A stretch of 38,485 nt of DNA from Mycobacterium sp. (GTDB lineage Bacteria; Actinomycetota; Actinomycetes; Mycobacteriales; Mycobacteriaceae): NCBI GenBank assembly GCA_020438905.1, contig JAGQTQ010000136.1, positions 1 to 38,485 of the forward strand, read 5' to 3'. Shown here one piece after another: positions 37,691 through 38,485 of this stretch; position 1 is the first letter of the stretch; each line of letters opens with the position of its first letter. Below the pieces are notes generated by a model, which saw only the letters and a list, made by a program, of their open reading frames with translations, ran no database searches and was not told where the DNA came from. A program made the translations under genes and the position numbers.

Positions 37691-38485
37691 ATGACCGAGG
37701 AGCACGCCGACGTTCCGACCCACTACCCGCCGTCTGCGGCATTCGCCGCCACCGCCAACGCGACAGCGGATCTCTACGACGCCGCCGAGGCCGACCGGCT
37801 GGCGTTCTGGGCCGCACAGGCCGAACGGCTGCACTGGGACACCCCGTTCAACGAGGTGCTCGACTGGTCCGAGGCGCCGGTCGCCAAGTGGTTCGTCGGG
37901 GGCCGGCTCAATGTCGCCTACAACTGCGTCGACCGCCATGTCGAGGCCGGCAACGGGGACCGGGTCGCCATCCACTGGGAGGGCGAGCCGGTCGGGGACG
38001 AGCGGACCATCACCTACGCCCAACTCAAGGACGAGGTGTGCAGGGCGGCCAACACGCTGACCGAGCTCGGCCTGATCGCGGGCGACCGAGTGGCCATCTA
38101 TATGCCGATGGTTCCCGAGGCGATCGTGGCCATGCTGGCCTGCGCGCGGCTGGGCATCATGCACTCGGTGGTTTTCGGCGGTTTCTCGGCATCGGCACTG
38201 CGGGCCCGGGTGGAGGACGCCCAGGCCAAGCTGGTAATCACCACCGACGGGCAGTACCGGCGCGGAAAGGCGGTCTCGTTGAAGGCCGCCGTCGACGAGG
38301 CGGTCGCCAACCAGCCCTCGGTGGGTAACGTGCTGGTGGTTCGCCGCACCGGCATCGAGGTGGACTGGACCGACGGCCGCGACCTCTGGTGGCACGAGAC
38401 CGTCCAGAACGCATCCCCGGAGCACACTCCCGAGGCCTTCGACGCCGAGCAGCCGCTGTTTCTGCTCTACACCTCGGGCACCACC
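37691..38485 (+). CDS. acs: Acetyl-CoA synthetase, N-terminal 265 residues (gene runs off the window)
   Basis: N-terminal part of the AMP-forming acetyl-CoA synthetase that activates acetate in the cytosol (Rv3667-like). Characteristic segments are RLAFWAAQAERLHWDTPFNEVLDW, KWFVGGRLNVAYNCVDRHVE, AIYMPMVPEA and VFGGFSASALRARVEDAQAKLVITTDGQYRRGK. The window ends inside the P-loop-like phosphate-binding motif LYTSGTT. The regulatory lysine and the C-terminal domain lie outside. The ATG is directly preceded by a TANNNT box at leaderless spacing. Confidence 0.96.
   Translation, partial: MTEEHADVPTHYPPSAAFAATANATADLYDAAEADRLAFWAAQAERLHWDTPFNEVLDWSEAPVAKWFVGGRLNVAYNCVDRHVEAGNGDRVAIHWEGEPVGDERTITYAQLKDEVCRAANTLTELGLIAGDRVAIYMPMVPEAIVAMLACARLGIMHSVVFGGFSASALRARVEDAQAKLVITTDGQYRRGKAVSLKAAVDEAVANQPSVGNVLVVRRTGIEVDWTDGRDLWWHETVQNASPEHTPEAFDAEQPLFLLYTSGTT

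Overview
The window is a high-GC chromosomal segment from a member of the Mycobacteriaceae. Gene content and order follow the Mycobacterium tuberculosis H37Rv interval from ftsH (Rv3610c) to acs (Rv3667): ftsH, ephA, lpqG, hpt, tilS, Rv3626c, Rv3627c, ppa, Rv3630-3632, galE1, Rv3635, tRNA-Thr, Rv3644c, Rv3645, topA, Rv3647c, cspA, Rv3649, Rv3651, the Rv3654c-Rv3660c Tad locus, Rv3662c, acs. Rv numbers are homology calls made by eye and memory, not by a search. The M. tuberculosis espACD, esx, PE/PPE/PE_PGRS and IS insertions of this interval are absent, and so are Rv3633 and Rv3661. That fits a mycobacterium outside the tuberculosis complex; I do not name a species.

Layout. 1-7.3 kb: housekeeping and envelope genes (FtsH protease, epoxide hydrolase, SIMPL lipoprotein, hpt-tilS-metalloprotease-PBP4 carboxypeptidase run, pyrophosphatase). 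7.4-14.4 kb: a block not in my memory of the M. tuberculosis order, apart from possibly the TerC gene. It holds a lone UraD-like decarboxylase, a TerC transporter behind what looks like a yybP-ykoY manganese riboswitch, and a 1305-residue single-module peptide synthetase with the A-T-(2TM-C)x3 architecture of epsilon-poly-lysine synthetase (Pls). The synthetase is translationally coupled to an M1 metallopeptidase. 14.4-19.5 kb: cell-wall genes (flippase-like protein, polyprenyl-phosphate sugar transferase with its DUF2304 partner, galE1, a GT-C-like membrane protein). 19.5-31.5 kb: small hypotheticals, tRNA-Thr(CGT), DNA polymerase delta-prime, a membrane adenylate cyclase, topoisomerase I, CspA with a strong intrinsic terminator, the SftH/Hrq1-type helicase and the tandem-PAS protein Rv3651. 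31.5-36 kb: a compact seven-gene Tad/Flp pilus-like operon on the minus strand. 36-36.85 kb: two small RNAs recognisable from structure and position, 6C (B11) and Ms1 (MTS2823). 36.9-38.5 kb: Rv3662c and the start of acs.

Themes. Many genes overlap by 4 bp (ATGA or GTGA), marking coupled operons. At least six plus-strand genes have a TANNNT box 6-8 nt before an ATG/GTG, as in leaderless mycobacterial transcripts. The points I find most worth checking are the Pls-like/M1 pair with a lysine-like specificity code, the manganese riboswitch, four non-conservative changes in near-invariant FtsH AAA+ motifs, the tadE-like gene without a canonical start, and the 6C/Ms1 region lacking Rv3661.
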